Shown here: piece by piece, positions 25,862 to 35,178 of the stretch
Layout: every line of letters starts with the position of its first letter
How positions within the stretch are numbered: the first letter of the stretch is position 1
Source: Sandaracinaceae bacterium
GTDB taxonomy: Bacteria; Myxococcota_A; Polyangia; Polyangiales; JADJQN01
Direction of reading: 5' to 3'
DNA: 64,000 bases
NCBI GenBank assembly: GCA_016712745.1
Contig: JADJQN010000003.1
Location: forward strand, 1,550,001-1,614,000
The notes under the pieces: model-generated
Seen by the model: only the letters and a program-made list of their open reading frames with translations
What the model was told of the DNA's origin: nothing
Databases searched by the model: none
Made by a program: the position numbers and the translations under genes

Positions 25862-27544
25862 CTACTCCGCGAGCGGGGGCAGCTCCGCGAGCTGCGGAAT
25901 CACGTTCTCGCCATGGTCGTAAAAGAGCATATCGCCCATACGCTTGAGCAACGGACGCAGCGTGCTTGGGTCGATGGCGCTCACGGCGATGCCGCCACGC
26001 GCGTGTGCGAATGCTTTGCCGAGCATCGGATCGAAGGCGTCCACTTTGTTGAAAACCAAAAGCCGCGGTACCTGCCCTAAGTCGAGCTCCGTCAGAAGCT
26101 TCTCGGTTGTCGCCGTATGCTCGTCGCGCTGCTCATCCGAGACATCAATCACGTGCACGAGCAGATCTGCGTCCTGCGCTTCTTCGAAGGTCGCGCGGAA
26201 TGCAGCGAACAAGTCCTTGGGCAGGTCACGGATGAATCCAACCGTATCGGTCACAATGACTTCGCGCTCTTCCGGAAATCGAATGCGCCTCGATCGAGTG
26301 TCGAGTGTCGCGAAAAGTTTATCTTCGACCAGCACGTCACTCTCGGTGAGCGCATTGAGCAGCGTGCTCTTGCCGGCGTTTGTATAACCTACGATCGCCA
26401 CGATCGGCACGCCCCGCCGTGAGCGCCGCGAACGACGCTGTTCGCGCTGACGGCCCAGATGCTTGAGCTGCGCTTCAAGATGCGTGATGCGATCGCGCGC
26501 ACGCCGTTTACCAATCTCGAGCTTGGTTTCACCCGGACCACGGCCCCCGATACCACCGGTCAGGCGTGAGAGTGCATCGTCTTTGGCGCCAAGACGCGGC
26601 AACAAATACTTCATTTGCGCGAGCTCGACCTGCAGCTTGCCGTCGCGGCTCTCGGCACGTTGCGCAAAAATATCTAAAATCAGTTGCGTGCGATCAAGGA
26701 CCTTCAAATCGGTCATTGCTGAGATCGCCGCTCCCTGTGCCGGGCTTAGATTTCGATCGAAGATCAGCACATCGACATCGAGCTGCATCGCGCGCAAGAC
26801 AACGTCTTCGAGCTTGCCGCGGCCAAGGACAAACTTCGGATCTACGTGGTCGCGAACCTGCAACACCGTATCCGCGACTTCAACGCCGGCTGTGTATGCG
26901 AGCTCCGAGAGCTCATTGAGCGAAGCTTGTACACCGCTCGAATGCTTCTTGTCGCAAACATGCACGAGAATCGCGCGCCCATCTTTGGCGACCACTTTGC
27001 GCGTGCGCGCAACGCGCGTGTACTCCTCTTCGAGGGCGGGAAGAATGCTTGCCGGATTGCAATCGAGCTTCGCGTAGGGGATAGGCCCGTACTTGCGAAA
27101 CGGTTCACCACCGCGCGCTTCGTCGACCGGGATGCAATGTGCGTAGTGCACGGTCTGCGGCGCACCATCAGGGCCGATGCAGATCGCCGCGATCATATCG
27201 AGGCGCAAGCGAGTAAGGTCGACAAGGTCGTCGCGCGTGAGGGGTTCGCCGCGCAGATGCGTATGAATCAAGCGCAAACCACGAAAGCGACCTTGCGCCG
27301 CGCGCAGGCGCCCGAGGTCAGGCAGCATCAGCTTCGCGGCGTCGCCCACGATCACCGATTCGACTTGGCCTGACCGCGCGACAAGGGCGCCGACCTGCCT
27401 TCCCGTGATGTGCGAGACGTCGCAAAGCGACCTCACCAACTCGTGCGTGCACAGCTGATCAAAGGGCACACGCCGCCTGTAGACTCGTTCAAGTGCGCGC
27501 GTTTCGGAGGGGGCTAGGCCCTGGGTGTTGCCGTGAATGTTCAA
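25862..27544 (-). CDS. hflX: GTPase HflX
   Basis: 560-residue ribosome-associated GTPase that splits stalled 70S ribosomes under stress in other bacteria. The C-terminal G domain has G1 GYTNAGKST (about residues 384-392), G3 DTVGFIRDLP and G4 NKVD. The central HflX domain is present with GRGKLEDV, DRNLSPAQ and the GPGETKLE motif. The N-terminal 180 residues are an extra domain beyond the E. coli protein (426 residues), as seen in longer HflX homologues. The next gene, an RlmN-like radical SAM enzyme, starts 2 bases after the stop, so they are translated together. Confidence 0.95.
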   Translation of the reverse strand: MNIHGNTQGLAPSETRALERVYRRRVPFDQLCTHELVRSLCDVSHITGRQVGALVARSGQVESVIVGDAAKLMLPDLGRLRAAQGRFRGLRLIHTHLRGEPLTRDDLVDLTRLRLDMIAAICIGPDGAPQTVHYAHCIPVDEARGGEPFRKYGPIPYAKLDCNPASILPALEEEYTRVARTRKVVAKDGRAILVHVCDKKHSSGVQASLNELSELAYTAGVEVADTVLQVRDHVDPKFVLGRGKLEDVVLRAMQLDVDVLIFDRNLSPAQGAAISAMTDLKVLDRTQLILDIFAQRAESRDGKLQVELAQMKYLLPRLGAKDDALSRLTGGIGGRGPGETKLEIGKRRARDRITHLEAQLKHLGRQREQRRSRRSRRGVPIVAIVGYTNAGKSTLLNALTESDVLVEDKLFATLDTRSRRIRFPEEREVIVTDTVGFIRDLPKDLFAAFRATFEEAQDADLLVHVIDVSDEQRDEHTATTEKLLTELDLGQVPRLLVFNKVDAFDPMLGKAFAHARGGIAVSAIDPSTLRPLLKRMGDMLFYDHGENVIPQLAELPPLAE

Positions 27545-27605
27545 ATCGACGAGTGCTCTGACCCATTATTTAGAGCCAATGGGCCGCGAGCGCCAGCCGG
27601 CCACT

Positions 27606-29600
27606 TTACGGATGATTGCTCTGCATCTCCGTAACATTCACGACGGCGTTCGCACGCACGCCCGCTCGGTATGATCCGACCCACACATTGATCATGCCGC
27701 CTGGCACGTTCTCCATGTCGACGCTGGGGTTGTTGCCGTACGCATCGTCGTTGCAGAACCAACGCCCATCCGGCGTTCGCACCACGAGCGTGGTGTCGGC
27801 TCCATTGGTGTTGTTCACGTACACACGCAAGAAGCTATCGGTCGTGTTTAGCATCAAGTTGATGTCGGGGTTGAGATTTACGTAGCCGGTACACGCCGCC
27901 GGAATGTTGGCCATGCTGGCGGCGACCATTCCGCCCGCGGTCACGCGAACTGAAATCGGATCTGGCACGAAGCCTTGTTCAACCGGTTGAGTTCCGAAGT
28001 TCGGCGGCGCACGAAAGTTGAGCCCTGAAGCGCCCGCGGGCTGCTGGGGGTATTGCTGCTGGGGATACTGCTGCTGCGGGTACTGTTGCTGCGGCGCATA
28101 CTGCTGCACGCCGGGCTGCGCGCTCGGCAACTCTGTGATGTTGAGCGTTCCGCTCAGGCGCTGGTTGGCACGATAGCTTCCGACCCACACGGCGTAGGTT
28201 CCGGGAGCTGCTCCGTTGAAATCGACGCTCGGATTGTTGCCGAAGGTATCGTCGTCGCACGCCCAACTTCCATCTGGCTTGTTGATCACCAGAGTCGTAT
28301 CAGACGTTCCCGCATCGACGAACACGCGCAAGAAGCGATCGTAGCCGGTGAGTGTGAAGCTAAAGTCGGGATTGGAGCTGACGAAGCCAGAGCACGCAGC
28401 GCCAACGAGGCCCATGCGTCTTGCATCGAGGTTTCCGCCCGAGGTCACGCGCGTCGAGAGGGGATCGGGCATGAAGTGGGGATTGATCGTCGCCGATCCA
28501 TAGTTTGCCGGTCCGCGAATATTGAGGCCGTATTGCGGCGGGGGCATGGGCTGCGGGCCGGGCTGAGGTATGGGCAGCTGTACATACGCGCCTGGCTGCA
28601 ACGTGGGGATCTCCGTGATGTTGAGCGTTCCATGTGCACGCACGCGCGCGCGATAGCTGCCCACCCACACGCGATACATGCCGGGCTGCGCGTTATTGAA
28701 ATCGACACCGGGATTGTTGCCGTACGTGTCGTCGGCGCAGGCCCACGATCCATCGGGGCGATTGATCACGAGGGTCGTGTCTTCTTGAGCGCTGTCCACG
28801 AACACGCGGAGGAACTGATCCCAGCCGTTCAGCATGAAGATGAAGTCCGGTGCCGAAGAAACGAAACCCGTGCACCCGGCAAGGCCCATGGCGCGAACGT
28901 CGAGACGGCCGCCCGAGACTACGTTGATGGTCACGGGGTCCGGCATGAAGTTGGGATTGAACGAGCGCGTTCCGTAATTGGGATTCGCGTTAAAGCTGAG
29001 CCCGGCTGGCGGCGGCGGCGGTTGCGGATACGGCGGAGGTCCGGGCATCGGCACCGGCACCGGCACGGGTTGGGGCTGAACGCCGCCACCGGGATGTGCA
29101 TTCATGTTCTGCGTGAACGTGAGCCGTCCGTGGGCCTGCACGTTTGCGCGGTAGCTTCCAACCCAGATGTTGTAGACGCCGGGCATCGCGCGGGTGAAGT
29201 CGACTTCAGGGTTGTGACCAAACGCATCGTCGTTGCACGCCCACGTCCCGTCGGGCTTGTTGATGACGAGCGTGGTGTCTTCTTGCTGGACGGCATCCAC
29301 GTAGATGCGCAGAAAGTTCATGTAGCCGGTGAGCGTGAAATTGAAATCGGGCGACTGCGACGCGTAGCCCGTGCAGCCCGGTCCGATGTTCAATCGGTTC
29401 ACATCGACCGCGCCGCCGGAGACAACGTTGACGGCCATCGGGTCGGGCGTGAATCCAGGTTGCACGATGCGCGTGCCGAAGTTTGCGCGCGTGTTGGGTA
29501 GCAACTGTTGCGCGGGTCCCCGCGGCTGAGCATGGCCGATCCCTGCACTTCCCAGAACTGCGCCGAACACCACGACCACCACGCCTACGAGATTGCGCAT
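27606..29600 (-). CDS. Secreted protein with four PPC-like beta modules
   Basis: 664 residues from ATG 29600 (AGGGGA is a few bases upstream; the signal peptide ends at GHAQ). Four copies of a module of about 120 residues follow. Each has NYGTRSFNPNFMPDPV-type, GCTGFVSSAPDF-type, DTTLVINRPDGSWACADD-type and YRVWVGSYRA-type segments, with one conserved Cys pair per module. The beta-sandwich pattern and the DTTLVI...DGxWxCNDD loop resemble pre-peptidase C-terminal (PPC) domains. Modules are joined by Pro/Gln-rich linkers, the last with repeated YPQQQ. There is no catalytic domain, so an adhesive or structural surface role is likely. It is downstream of nagZ on the same strand. Confidence 0.8.
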   Translation of the reverse strand: MRNLVGVVVVVFGAVLGSAGIGHAQPRGPAQQLLPNTRANFGTRIVQPGFTPDPMAVNVVSGGAVDVNRLNIGPGCTGYASQSPDFNFTLTGYMNFLRIYVDAVQQEDTTLVINKPDGTWACNDDAFGHNPEVDFTRAMPGVYNIWVGSYRANVQAHGRLTFTQNMNAHPGGGVQPQPVPVPVPMPGPPPYPQPPPPPAGLSFNANPNYGTRSFNPNFMPDPVTINVVSGGRLDVRAMGLAGCTGFVSSAPDFIFMLNGWDQFLRVFVDSAQEDTTLVINRPDGSWACADDTYGNNPGVDFNNAQPGMYRVWVGSYRARVRAHGTLNITEIPTLQPGAYVQLPIPQPGPQPMPPPQYGLNIRGPANYGSATINPHFMPDPLSTRVTSGGNLDARRMGLVGAACSGFVSSNPDFSFTLTGYDRFLRVFVDAGTSDTTLVINKPDGSWACDDDTFGNNPSVDFNGAAPGTYAVWVGSYRANQRLSGTLNITELPSAQPGVQQYAPQQQYPQQQYPQQQYPQQPAGASGLNFRAPPNFGTQPVEQGFVPDPISVRVTAGGMVAASMANIPAACTGYVNLNPDINLMLNTTDSFLRVYVNNTNGADTTLVVRTPDGRWFCNDDAYGNNPSVDMENVPGGMINVWVGSYRAGVRANAVVNVTEMQSNHP

Positions 29601-29722
29601 AGTTCCCCTGTTTTGACCCGCCACCATCACGTTCGTTGAACGGGACGGCCGCGCAATCTATTCACTTACGTTTGAACGGCGCCGAGCTTTAATTCGGACA
29701 TGCCATGCGCGCAACGCGTATT

Positions 29723-30808
29723 TTATAGACGAGCGTTTAGGTCGCTTTGAAAGCTACGCGTATCGTTGTTGTCGAGTGCAGAGGCGAGCAATTCGGCGTC
29801 CGTGATGGGTTCCGGCCGTGCGGTCAAACGGGCTTTGATGAATCGTTGCGCCGCATCGTGAAGGCGCGAAGCAAACGCGGTGTCCTTCGAAGCGCGCGCG
29901 ATCAGCGCGTCCTGTGCTTGCACGACGAGCTCGGGCTTTGAGCAGATGAGCAATGCGTCGCATCCCGCTTCGATCGCGCGGCATGCGCTATCACCCGTTT
30001 GGTAGTGGTCAGCGACCGCTTTCATTTCCAAGTCATCGCTAATAATCACCCCTTTGTAACCGAGCTCACCGCGCAACAGACCCGTGATGACCCTGTGCGA
30101 GAGGGTTGCGGGCACGCCGGGGTCGAGCGATTCGAAGATCACGTGGGCTGTCATAATCGAGGGAAGATGCGCGACGGCGGCACGAAACGGCGCTAGCTCA
30201 ACGCGATCGAGCCGCGCGCGATCGTGCCCGAGCTTTGGCAACGCCAAATGACTATCAAGCTCCGTGTCGCCATGGCCTGGAAAATGTTTCCCGCACGCGA
30301 GCACCATCGATTCGCGCAGACCGTTCGCGAAGGCTAGGGCGTGCGTCGTTACGGTTTCCGGATCACTGCCGAACGCGCGATCCCCGATGACGGGATTCGC
30401 AGGGTTTGTGTTGATGTCGAGCACGGGCGCGTAGTCCATGTTGAAGCCAAGCGCGCGCAGCTGCGTACCGAGAATGAACGCCGCACGCCGCGTAAGCTTT
30501 GCGTCGCCGAGCGCTCCCATCTTCTGCATCGGGGGAAGCTTCACAACTGGCGCTTGCAGACGCGCAACGCGGCCACCTTCCTGATCGAGAGAGATGCACA
30601 AGGGCATCTCGGGCATCGACGCTGTGATCAAGTTCGCGTTGAGCTCGGCGACTTCTTGCATCGTGCCGAGGTTGCGCTTGAAGAGCACGTAACCACCGAG
30701 CTCGCCCCGCTTGGCCCGGTGCGACAGCGCGTGGGGGGCCTCCTTGGTTCCGTCGAAGCCGGCGATGATGACTTGGCCTGCGGCCTGCGGGATGGAAAGC
30801 TCTGACAT
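29723..30808 (-). CDS. nagZ: Beta-N-acetylglucosaminidase NagZ (GH3)
   Basis: Glycoside hydrolase family 3 enzyme, 361 residues. It cleaves N-acetylglucosamine from anhydromuropeptides during peptidoglycan recycling. The NagZ signature KHFPGHGDTELDSH carries the catalytic His/Asp dyad, and the nucleophile Asp lies in ISDDLEMKA. LDQEGGRVARL is the substrate-binding block. There is no signal peptide, consistent with a cytoplasmic NagZ. The length is close to the Gram-negative norm (about 340). It is divergent from pcnB; a co-directional secreted protein gene follows 122 bases later. Confidence 0.93.
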   Translation of the reverse strand: MSELSIPQAAGQVIIAGFDGTKEAPHALSHRAKRGELGGYVLFKRNLGTMQEVAELNANLITASMPEMPLCISLDQEGGRVARLQAPVVKLPPMQKMGALGDAKLTRRAAFILGTQLRALGFNMDYAPVLDINTNPANPVIGDRAFGSDPETVTTHALAFANGLRESMVLACGKHFPGHGDTELDSHLALPKLGHDRARLDRVELAPFRAAVAHLPSIMTAHVIFESLDPGVPATLSHRVITGLLRGELGYKGVIISDDLEMKAVADHYQTGDSACRAIEAGCDALLICSKPELVVQAQDALIARASKDTAFASRLHDAAQRFIKARLTARPEPITDAELLASALDNNDTRSFQSDLNARL

Positions 30809-30926
30809 GAGGCGAGCCTACTCAAGATGGCGTAGACACGCCGAATTCGTGCAGCTTGTTCCGCCCTAAAGTGCCGGATTGCCCCTTTGCCTCATCGTTG
30901 CTACAGGTCGCCTTCGATTCTGTTCC

Positions 30927-32318
30927 ATGGATTCTGGCTTTCCTCATTTGGACGAAAATTCGAGCAAAGAACGGCCGCCTGCGGATCGTCTTTCTCGCGT
31001 CCCCTCGGCCCTGCGCCCCGCTATTTATCCACACTCTGGATTGATGGACCGCATCGATCCGGACGCGGAGAAGGTGCTCAAGCGCCTGACTCGTGCCGGT
31101 TTTACTGCGTATCTCGTCGGCGGTGGCGTGCGCGATCTGCTTCTCGGTCGCACGCCCAAGGACTTCGATATCGCGACCAGCGCGCGCCCGAACGACGTGC
31201 GTTCGCTTTTTCGCAATTGCCGCATCATCGGTCGTCGCTTTCGCTTGGCGCACATTCTTTTCGCCGGCGGCAAGATCATCGAGGTCGCGACCTTTCGCAA
31301 AGACCCGACGGCGCCTGAGCTCCTTGAACCTATCGTCGATGAAGAGCTCGAGCTCGAAGGCGAGATGCTCGACATCTCTGACACCGATGCCGATCTCGAG
31401 ATGCCCATCGCCTTGGTCCCGGCGCGCAAAGATCGTGGCGATGGAGCTGACCTGCTTATCCGCCACGACAACGTTTTCGGTGAGCCGCACGAAGATGCAA
31501 TCCGTCGCGACTTCACCTTGAACGCACTCTTCTACGATATCGATCGTGAAGAAGTGATCGACTACTGCGGCGGTTGGCCTGATCTCGAAAAGCGCGTCTT
31601 GCGAACCATCGGCGAACCCGACGTGCGCTTCCGCGAAGATCCGATCCGTATCTTGCGTGCGATCAAGTTTAGCGCGCGTTGTGACCTCGGCCTTTCGCCA
31701 GAAGTTTACGACGCCATGGTCGGCCTTCGCGAGGAGGTCCGAAAGAGCGCGCCGCCTCGCGTCCTCGAAGAAGTTTTACGCCTCCTTCGCGGCGGTGCAT
31801 CGCAGCGAAGCATGTGGCTCATGTGGGACTCGGGCGTGCTCGCGGTCGTCTTGCCTGAGCTTGTTGCGCACCTCGAAGACGAAGCCGAAGGCAGCCAAGT
31901 TTTGTGGGGACGCCTTCAAGCGATCGACGAGCGCGTGGCCGAAGTCGGCACACCGTCCGACACGGTTTTGCTCGGAGCGCTTTTGCTCGGCCCGTGCGAG
32001 GAAGCGATCGACGGCGCACGCGACGTTGGGGCCGCGTTTGAGCGTTTCATCGATCAGATCAGCATCCGCCTCGCGATTCCGCGTCGCATGAAGGACCGGC
32101 TTCGCATGGTCTTGATGAGCCAAAAGCGCTTGAGCCAAGGCCGCTACCAGAATCTCACGCACCGCGATTTCTTTAGCGATGCTGCGATGCTCTACGCTTG
32201 CGAATGTCACGCGCGCGGCAAGACGCCACCTGAGTGGGCCGTCTCGCCGCCCGAGAATCAAGGTTCGTTCGAGGATGGCCCGCGCCGTCCCCGCCGCCGT
32301 CGCCGCCGCTTCGGCTGA
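30927..32318 (+). CDS. pcnB: Poly(A) polymerase / CCA-adding-type nucleotidyltransferase
   Basis: 463 residues from ATG 30927. The class II nucleotidyltransferase head is complete: YLVGGGVRDLLLGRTPKDFD with the catalytic DFD pair, LFRNCRIIGRRFRLAHILF and EVATFRKD. The RNA-binding region FREDPIRILRAIKF follows. The insert EELELEGEMLDISDTDAD is acidic and longer than usual. The C-terminus ends in a run of Arg/Pro (RRPRRRRRRFG), which fits RNA binding by bacterial PcnB. The IIGRRFRLAH form favours PcnB over the tRNA CCA enzyme. PcnB adds 3' A tails that promote RNA decay. Confidence 0.92.
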   Translation: MDSGFPHLDENSSKERPPADRLSRVPSALRPAIYPHSGLMDRIDPDAEKVLKRLTRAGFTAYLVGGGVRDLLLGRTPKDFDIATSARPNDVRSLFRNCRIIGRRFRLAHILFAGGKIIEVATFRKDPTAPELLEPIVDEELELEGEMLDISDTDADLEMPIALVPARKDRGDGADLLIRHDNVFGEPHEDAIRRDFTLNALFYDIDREEVIDYCGGWPDLEKRVLRTIGEPDVRFREDPIRILRAIKFSARCDLGLSPEVYDAMVGLREEVRKSAPPRVLEEVLRLLRGGASQRSMWLMWDSGVLAVVLPELVAHLEDEAEGSQVLWGRLQAIDERVAEVGTPSDTVLLGALLLGPCEEAIDGARDVGAAFERFIDQISIRLAIPRRMKDRLRMVLMSQKRLSQGRYQNLTHRDFFSDAAMLYACECHARGKTPPEWAVSPPENQGSFEDGPRRPRRRRRRFG

Positions 32319-32323
32319 GAGGG

Positions 32324-32623
32324 CTAGATAGTTTGCCGCTTCGTGCGTATCGCGATGATCGCGAACACAAGGCTTGCGACGAGGAGAAGCGCGCCCATCG
32401 GCGTGAGGATCCACGCGGCAACTTTTCCGAACGTCCAAGCGGCCGGCGTGTAGCTGCCTTCATGGACTAACGGGCCGCGGCCACTGCATTGCTTTAGTAG
32501 TACGAGCCCCGCGACTAAGAGAGGCGTTCCGGTCGCGCCCAAGGTGGCCGAAAGGCAGCCTCCAGCCACGCGCTTGCGACGCTCAGTGTCTTCGGGGCTG
32601 GGGCTGATGCCAGGTGTGTTCAT
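32324..32623 (-). CDS. Small membrane protein of unknown function
   Basis: 99 residues, start ATG 32623 overlapping the stop of the upstream gene at 32620 by 4 bases. It has two hydrophobic helices (about residues 25-45 and 67-92) and a short Cys-containing loop between them. No family is recognised. The coupling to the secreted protein upstream suggests a shared envelope function. It converges with pcnB. Confidence 0.7.
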   Translation of the reverse strand: MNTPGISPSPEDTERRKRVAGGCLSATLGATGTPLLVAGLVLLKQCSGRGPLVHEGSYTPAAWTFGKVAAWILTPMGALLLVASLVFAIIAIRTKRQTI

Positions 32624-34008
32624 CGATCCACGATCAGCTCGAACGAGCGGGCGTTCTCGTCCGGGATGTCGGCGTCGGGCAAGCGATGCGACATGTTGGT
32701 CACGGCAATGAGCACGCGATCGGTGTTGGCCGGCAGCAAGACCTCGAGATAACTGCGGGGCGTGCGGCGCGGCGGTGCTGCGATGCGGGTGATCTCGTGC
32801 TTGTTGCGATCGAGGGGCACGACGATCAAATCCCACTCGACGCGGAACTCTCCGTGCATCCACACGCGAAGCCGCGTGTTGGCGGGAACGTTCGGTGTGT
32901 GCACCAGGGCAAAACCCTGCCCGTACGTCTCGATTGGCGGGTTAGCAACCGGGAAATGCTCCGGCAAGTCTGCAAACTGCACGTTGCCGATCCAAATCGG
33001 CTCCACATGAGGCAGAGCGCGATCGCCAAGAGTGGGCGCCCCTGTCGTGCCCGCAAGATAACGCGCCACTGAGAGCTGCTCGATGATCTCGGGCAGCTTG
33101 TGCTCGTTGAAACCAAGCGTTGTTTCAATCGCCATCCATAGGTCGGGCGAGCCGCGTAGGTCCGATCCTTCCCACGTACGTTGGCGTGTGAGCTGCCACA
33201 TATCGCGAATGAAGGAACCATCGCCGTTGCGCTGCTGGGCGTCGAGCAAACCAATGAAGTATCCGGCAGGCGCTGCGTCACGACCTTCTGCGACACGCAC
33301 GACGTCGGGAATCGCGCTCTCATACGCGCGCGCGACACCCGCGAGCACTTCTTCTTCATGGCATCCGAACGAACCCGTTAGTTGATAGGTGAGATACGCG
33401 GCCGTCGCGCGTCGCCACGCGGGAGCCTCCGCCGGGTCGAGACCCAGCATCACACTCTCGGCGTACGCTGCTGTTACGCACGCCACAAGATCGCGTCCCG
33501 CGAGCGAGCGCTCAACGATCGCAAACCCAGAATCCGAATCCAGGTGAGGCCACAACAATGTGCCGTCGGAGTTGATTTGGTATCCCTGGTCGCCCAGGTC
33601 AGCGAGATAAAGATCGAACTCGGTGGAGCCGCCCAGGCCTCCATCCTCCGCCGGTACGCCCCAACCCTCCGCACGCAATGCGATGGCTGACTGCTCCACG
33701 ATCGCCAGCACGTCGCGAAGATCGGCCTCAGAGCTATCAGCGAGTCCGTGAACGCGAATCGATTCGAACGTCGAGCTCGTGTACGCGCCACTCTCGGCAG
33801 GGCGAGATACGACGACCGGATGAGGCACGCGCTGGCCCGCCCAATGGGGCGTTAGGCCCAGCACCAACGCCTCGGCCCACTCGTCGACGCCTTGGATCTG
33901 GGCGAAAACCCGGCCCGGCGAGGCGAAAAAAGAGAGAAGAACCGCGAAAAGCGCGATTTTCACTGTGATTCTGTGCCGCTGAGTTGACACGGGAGGGGCA
34001 ACCTTCAT
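32620..34008 (-). CDS. Secreted protein of unknown function
   Basis: 462 residues with a signal peptide ending at VFAQ (about residue 37). The mature N-terminal half has an alpha-rich pattern, including SSEADLRDVLAIVEQSA and TEFDLYLADLGDQGYQ. One Cys pair (LVACVTAAY and SFGCHEEEV) may form a disulfide. The C-terminal 150 residues are beta-rich. The layout recalls myxobacterial putative peptidase-like families, but no HExxH is present; HEEEV lacks the second His. Its gene overlaps a small membrane protein gene by 4 bases and is divergent from the gene at 34058. Confidence 0.75.
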   Translation of the reverse strand: MKVAPPVSTQRHRITVKIALFAVLLSFFASPGRVFAQIQGVDEWAEALVLGLTPHWAGQRVPHPVVVSRPAESGAYTSSTFESIRVHGLADSSEADLRDVLAIVEQSAIALRAEGWGVPAEDGGLGGSTEFDLYLADLGDQGYQINSDGTLLWPHLDSDSGFAIVERSLAGRDLVACVTAAYAESVMLGLDPAEAPAWRRATAAYLTYQLTGSFGCHEEEVLAGVARAYESAIPDVVRVAEGRDAAPAGYFIGLLDAQQRNGDGSFIRDMWQLTRQRTWEGSDLRGSPDLWMAIETTLGFNEHKLPEIIEQLSVARYLAGTTGAPTLGDRALPHVEPIWIGNVQFADLPEHFPVANPPIETYGQGFALVHTPNVPANTRLRVWMHGEFRVEWDLIVVPLDRNKHEITRIAAPPRRTPRSYLEVLLPANTDRVLIAVTNMSHRLPDADIPDENARSFELIVDR

Positions 34009-34057
34009 CTACTGACACCATCCTGTCGAGATTGTTTACACTCGCGTAAAGACGAAC

Positions 34058-34606
34058 ATGGCCCAACCCAACTTCGATCCCAGCGGTTTCTACGAATTCG
34101 ATCTTTCGCGTGGCGCCGTACGAACCCGGGATGGGGAGCGCGTCTTCGTGCTTTCCGACGACGTGGTTGCGCCTCTTATCAATGCCTTGGTCAAACAAGG
34201 CGATTTGTCGACCCTCACAAAGCTCGGCGAGCGCCTCGGCTCGACGGCGTCCGCTTCCTTAGCGGGACGCGTCAGTGAACTTTCGCCCGAGCAGGTCATC
34301 GGCCACGCCGCGGCGGTGCTCGCCCTTTATGGATGGGGGCGTTTGCAGAGCGAGCGTTGGGGCGATGCGTTCGTTGTAACAATCACAGGTCTTCGCGATC
34401 TCGATCCGATGCAGCTTGCTACCTCAGCACTCCTTTCGGGATTGCTCGGTAAGCTCGCAGGCGCCGAGCTCAGTTGCGTGCCCGTCGGTGACGAGCGCTT
34501 TGTTGTCGTGCACCCCTCGATCGCAAAGCAAGTTTCGTCGTGGGTGACGAGCGGCTCAAACATTGGCGAGATCGCGCGGCGTCTGGTCGCTACGGAGGTC
34601 GCATGA
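34058..34606 (+). CDS. Conserved cytoplasmic protein of unknown function
   Basis: 182 residues, no signal or membrane segment. It opens with FDPSGFYEFDLSRGAV and has a central segment ALVKQGDLSTLTKLGERLG. I believe related proteins occur in other deltaproteobacteria but cannot name a family. The stop overlaps the next start by 4 bases, so it is translated with the Pro/Ser-rich protein that follows. The order to coaX and a BtuC-like permease suggests one transcript. Confidence 0.7.
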   Translation: MAQPNFDPSGFYEFDLSRGAVRTRDGERVFVLSDDVVAPLINALVKQGDLSTLTKLGERLGSTASASLAGRVSELSPEQVIGHAAAVLALYGWGRLQSERWGDAFVVTITGLRDLDPMQLATSALLSGLLGKLAGAELSCVPVGDERFVVVHPSIAKQVSSWVTSGSNIGEIARRLVATEVA

Positions 34607-35175
34607 GCTCGTCCGTCGCTAAACTCGAAGCGCTGCTCTCGCGCATCCAAGCAAATCGAACGCAGCCGCGTCTTGTACCTGTCAACACGGCGTTGATTGC
34701 ATTGCCCCAAGCGCCTTCGCTCGTTGAAGTCGAAGAAGAAGACGATGAGCCGGTCATCACGACCGATGAAATCGATGCGTCGTCCGACCCGGATGTCTTG
34801 CAAGTCGTTACCGAAGAGTTCGAGGAAGCGCGCACGGGCGAGACTGGCGTTGTGCCGCTCACTCCAATTCCTGCTGCGCGCACCACGCCGCCTTCCTCGC
34901 CGCCCGCATTCTCGATGCCGCCGCCAGTTTCGTTCAGGCCAGGTTCTCCGAGCCCGGTTACGACGGGCAGCCAAGCGGGCCTCTTGCCATCGGCACCGCC
35001 GAAAGCCCCGTCTTCGCATCCACCGGCCGAGCTTCGCGCCGAGCGTATCTCGTCGCCGTCGATTCAGCCGCCCTCATCTCCAATTGCGCGCGCCATTTCC
35101 GAAGCGCCCCTGCGTGCGATGCCTGCCACCTTCGGCAAGCTCATCTCGCGTGCTCTTTCCCTGCGCCCTCGCTGA
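34603..35175 (+). CDS. Low-complexity protein of unknown function
   Basis: 190 residues from ATG 34603. Residues 1-35 form a short amphipathic region, residues 40-75 are very acidic (EVEEEDDEPV), and the remainder is Pro/Ser/Ala-rich up to a basic C-terminus (ISRALSLRPR). It is probably mostly disordered. No domain is recognised. The 4-base overlap with the upstream gene and a 3-base gap to coaX indicate an operon. A linker or scaffolding role is possible but only inferred. Confidence 0.65.
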   Translation: MSSSVAKLEALLSRIQANRTQPRLVPVNTALIALPQAPSLVEVEEEDDEPVITTDEIDASSDPDVLQVVTEEFEEARTGETGVVPLTPIPAARTTPPSSPPAFSMPPPVSFRPGSPSPVTTGSQAGLLPSAPPKAPSSHPPAELRAERISSPSIQPPSSPIARAISEAPLRAMPATFGKLISRALSLRPR

Positions 35176-35178
35176 AAC

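Noticed and set aside
28053..29501. Long plus-strand frame (482 residues) opposite the four-module secreted gene
   Set aside because: It mirrors the minus-strand coding sequence, has low-complexity His/Ala/Arg composition and no motif. The minus-strand gene has clear repeats and a signal peptide.
30822..31490. Minus-strand frame of 222 residues at the start of pcnB
   Set aside because: It overlaps the catalytic head of pcnB, which is unambiguous on the plus strand.
32620..34008. Metalloprotease call for the secreted protein
   Set aside because: The apparent His-Glu segment is HEEEV and lacks the second His of HExxH; no other metal triad is obvious.
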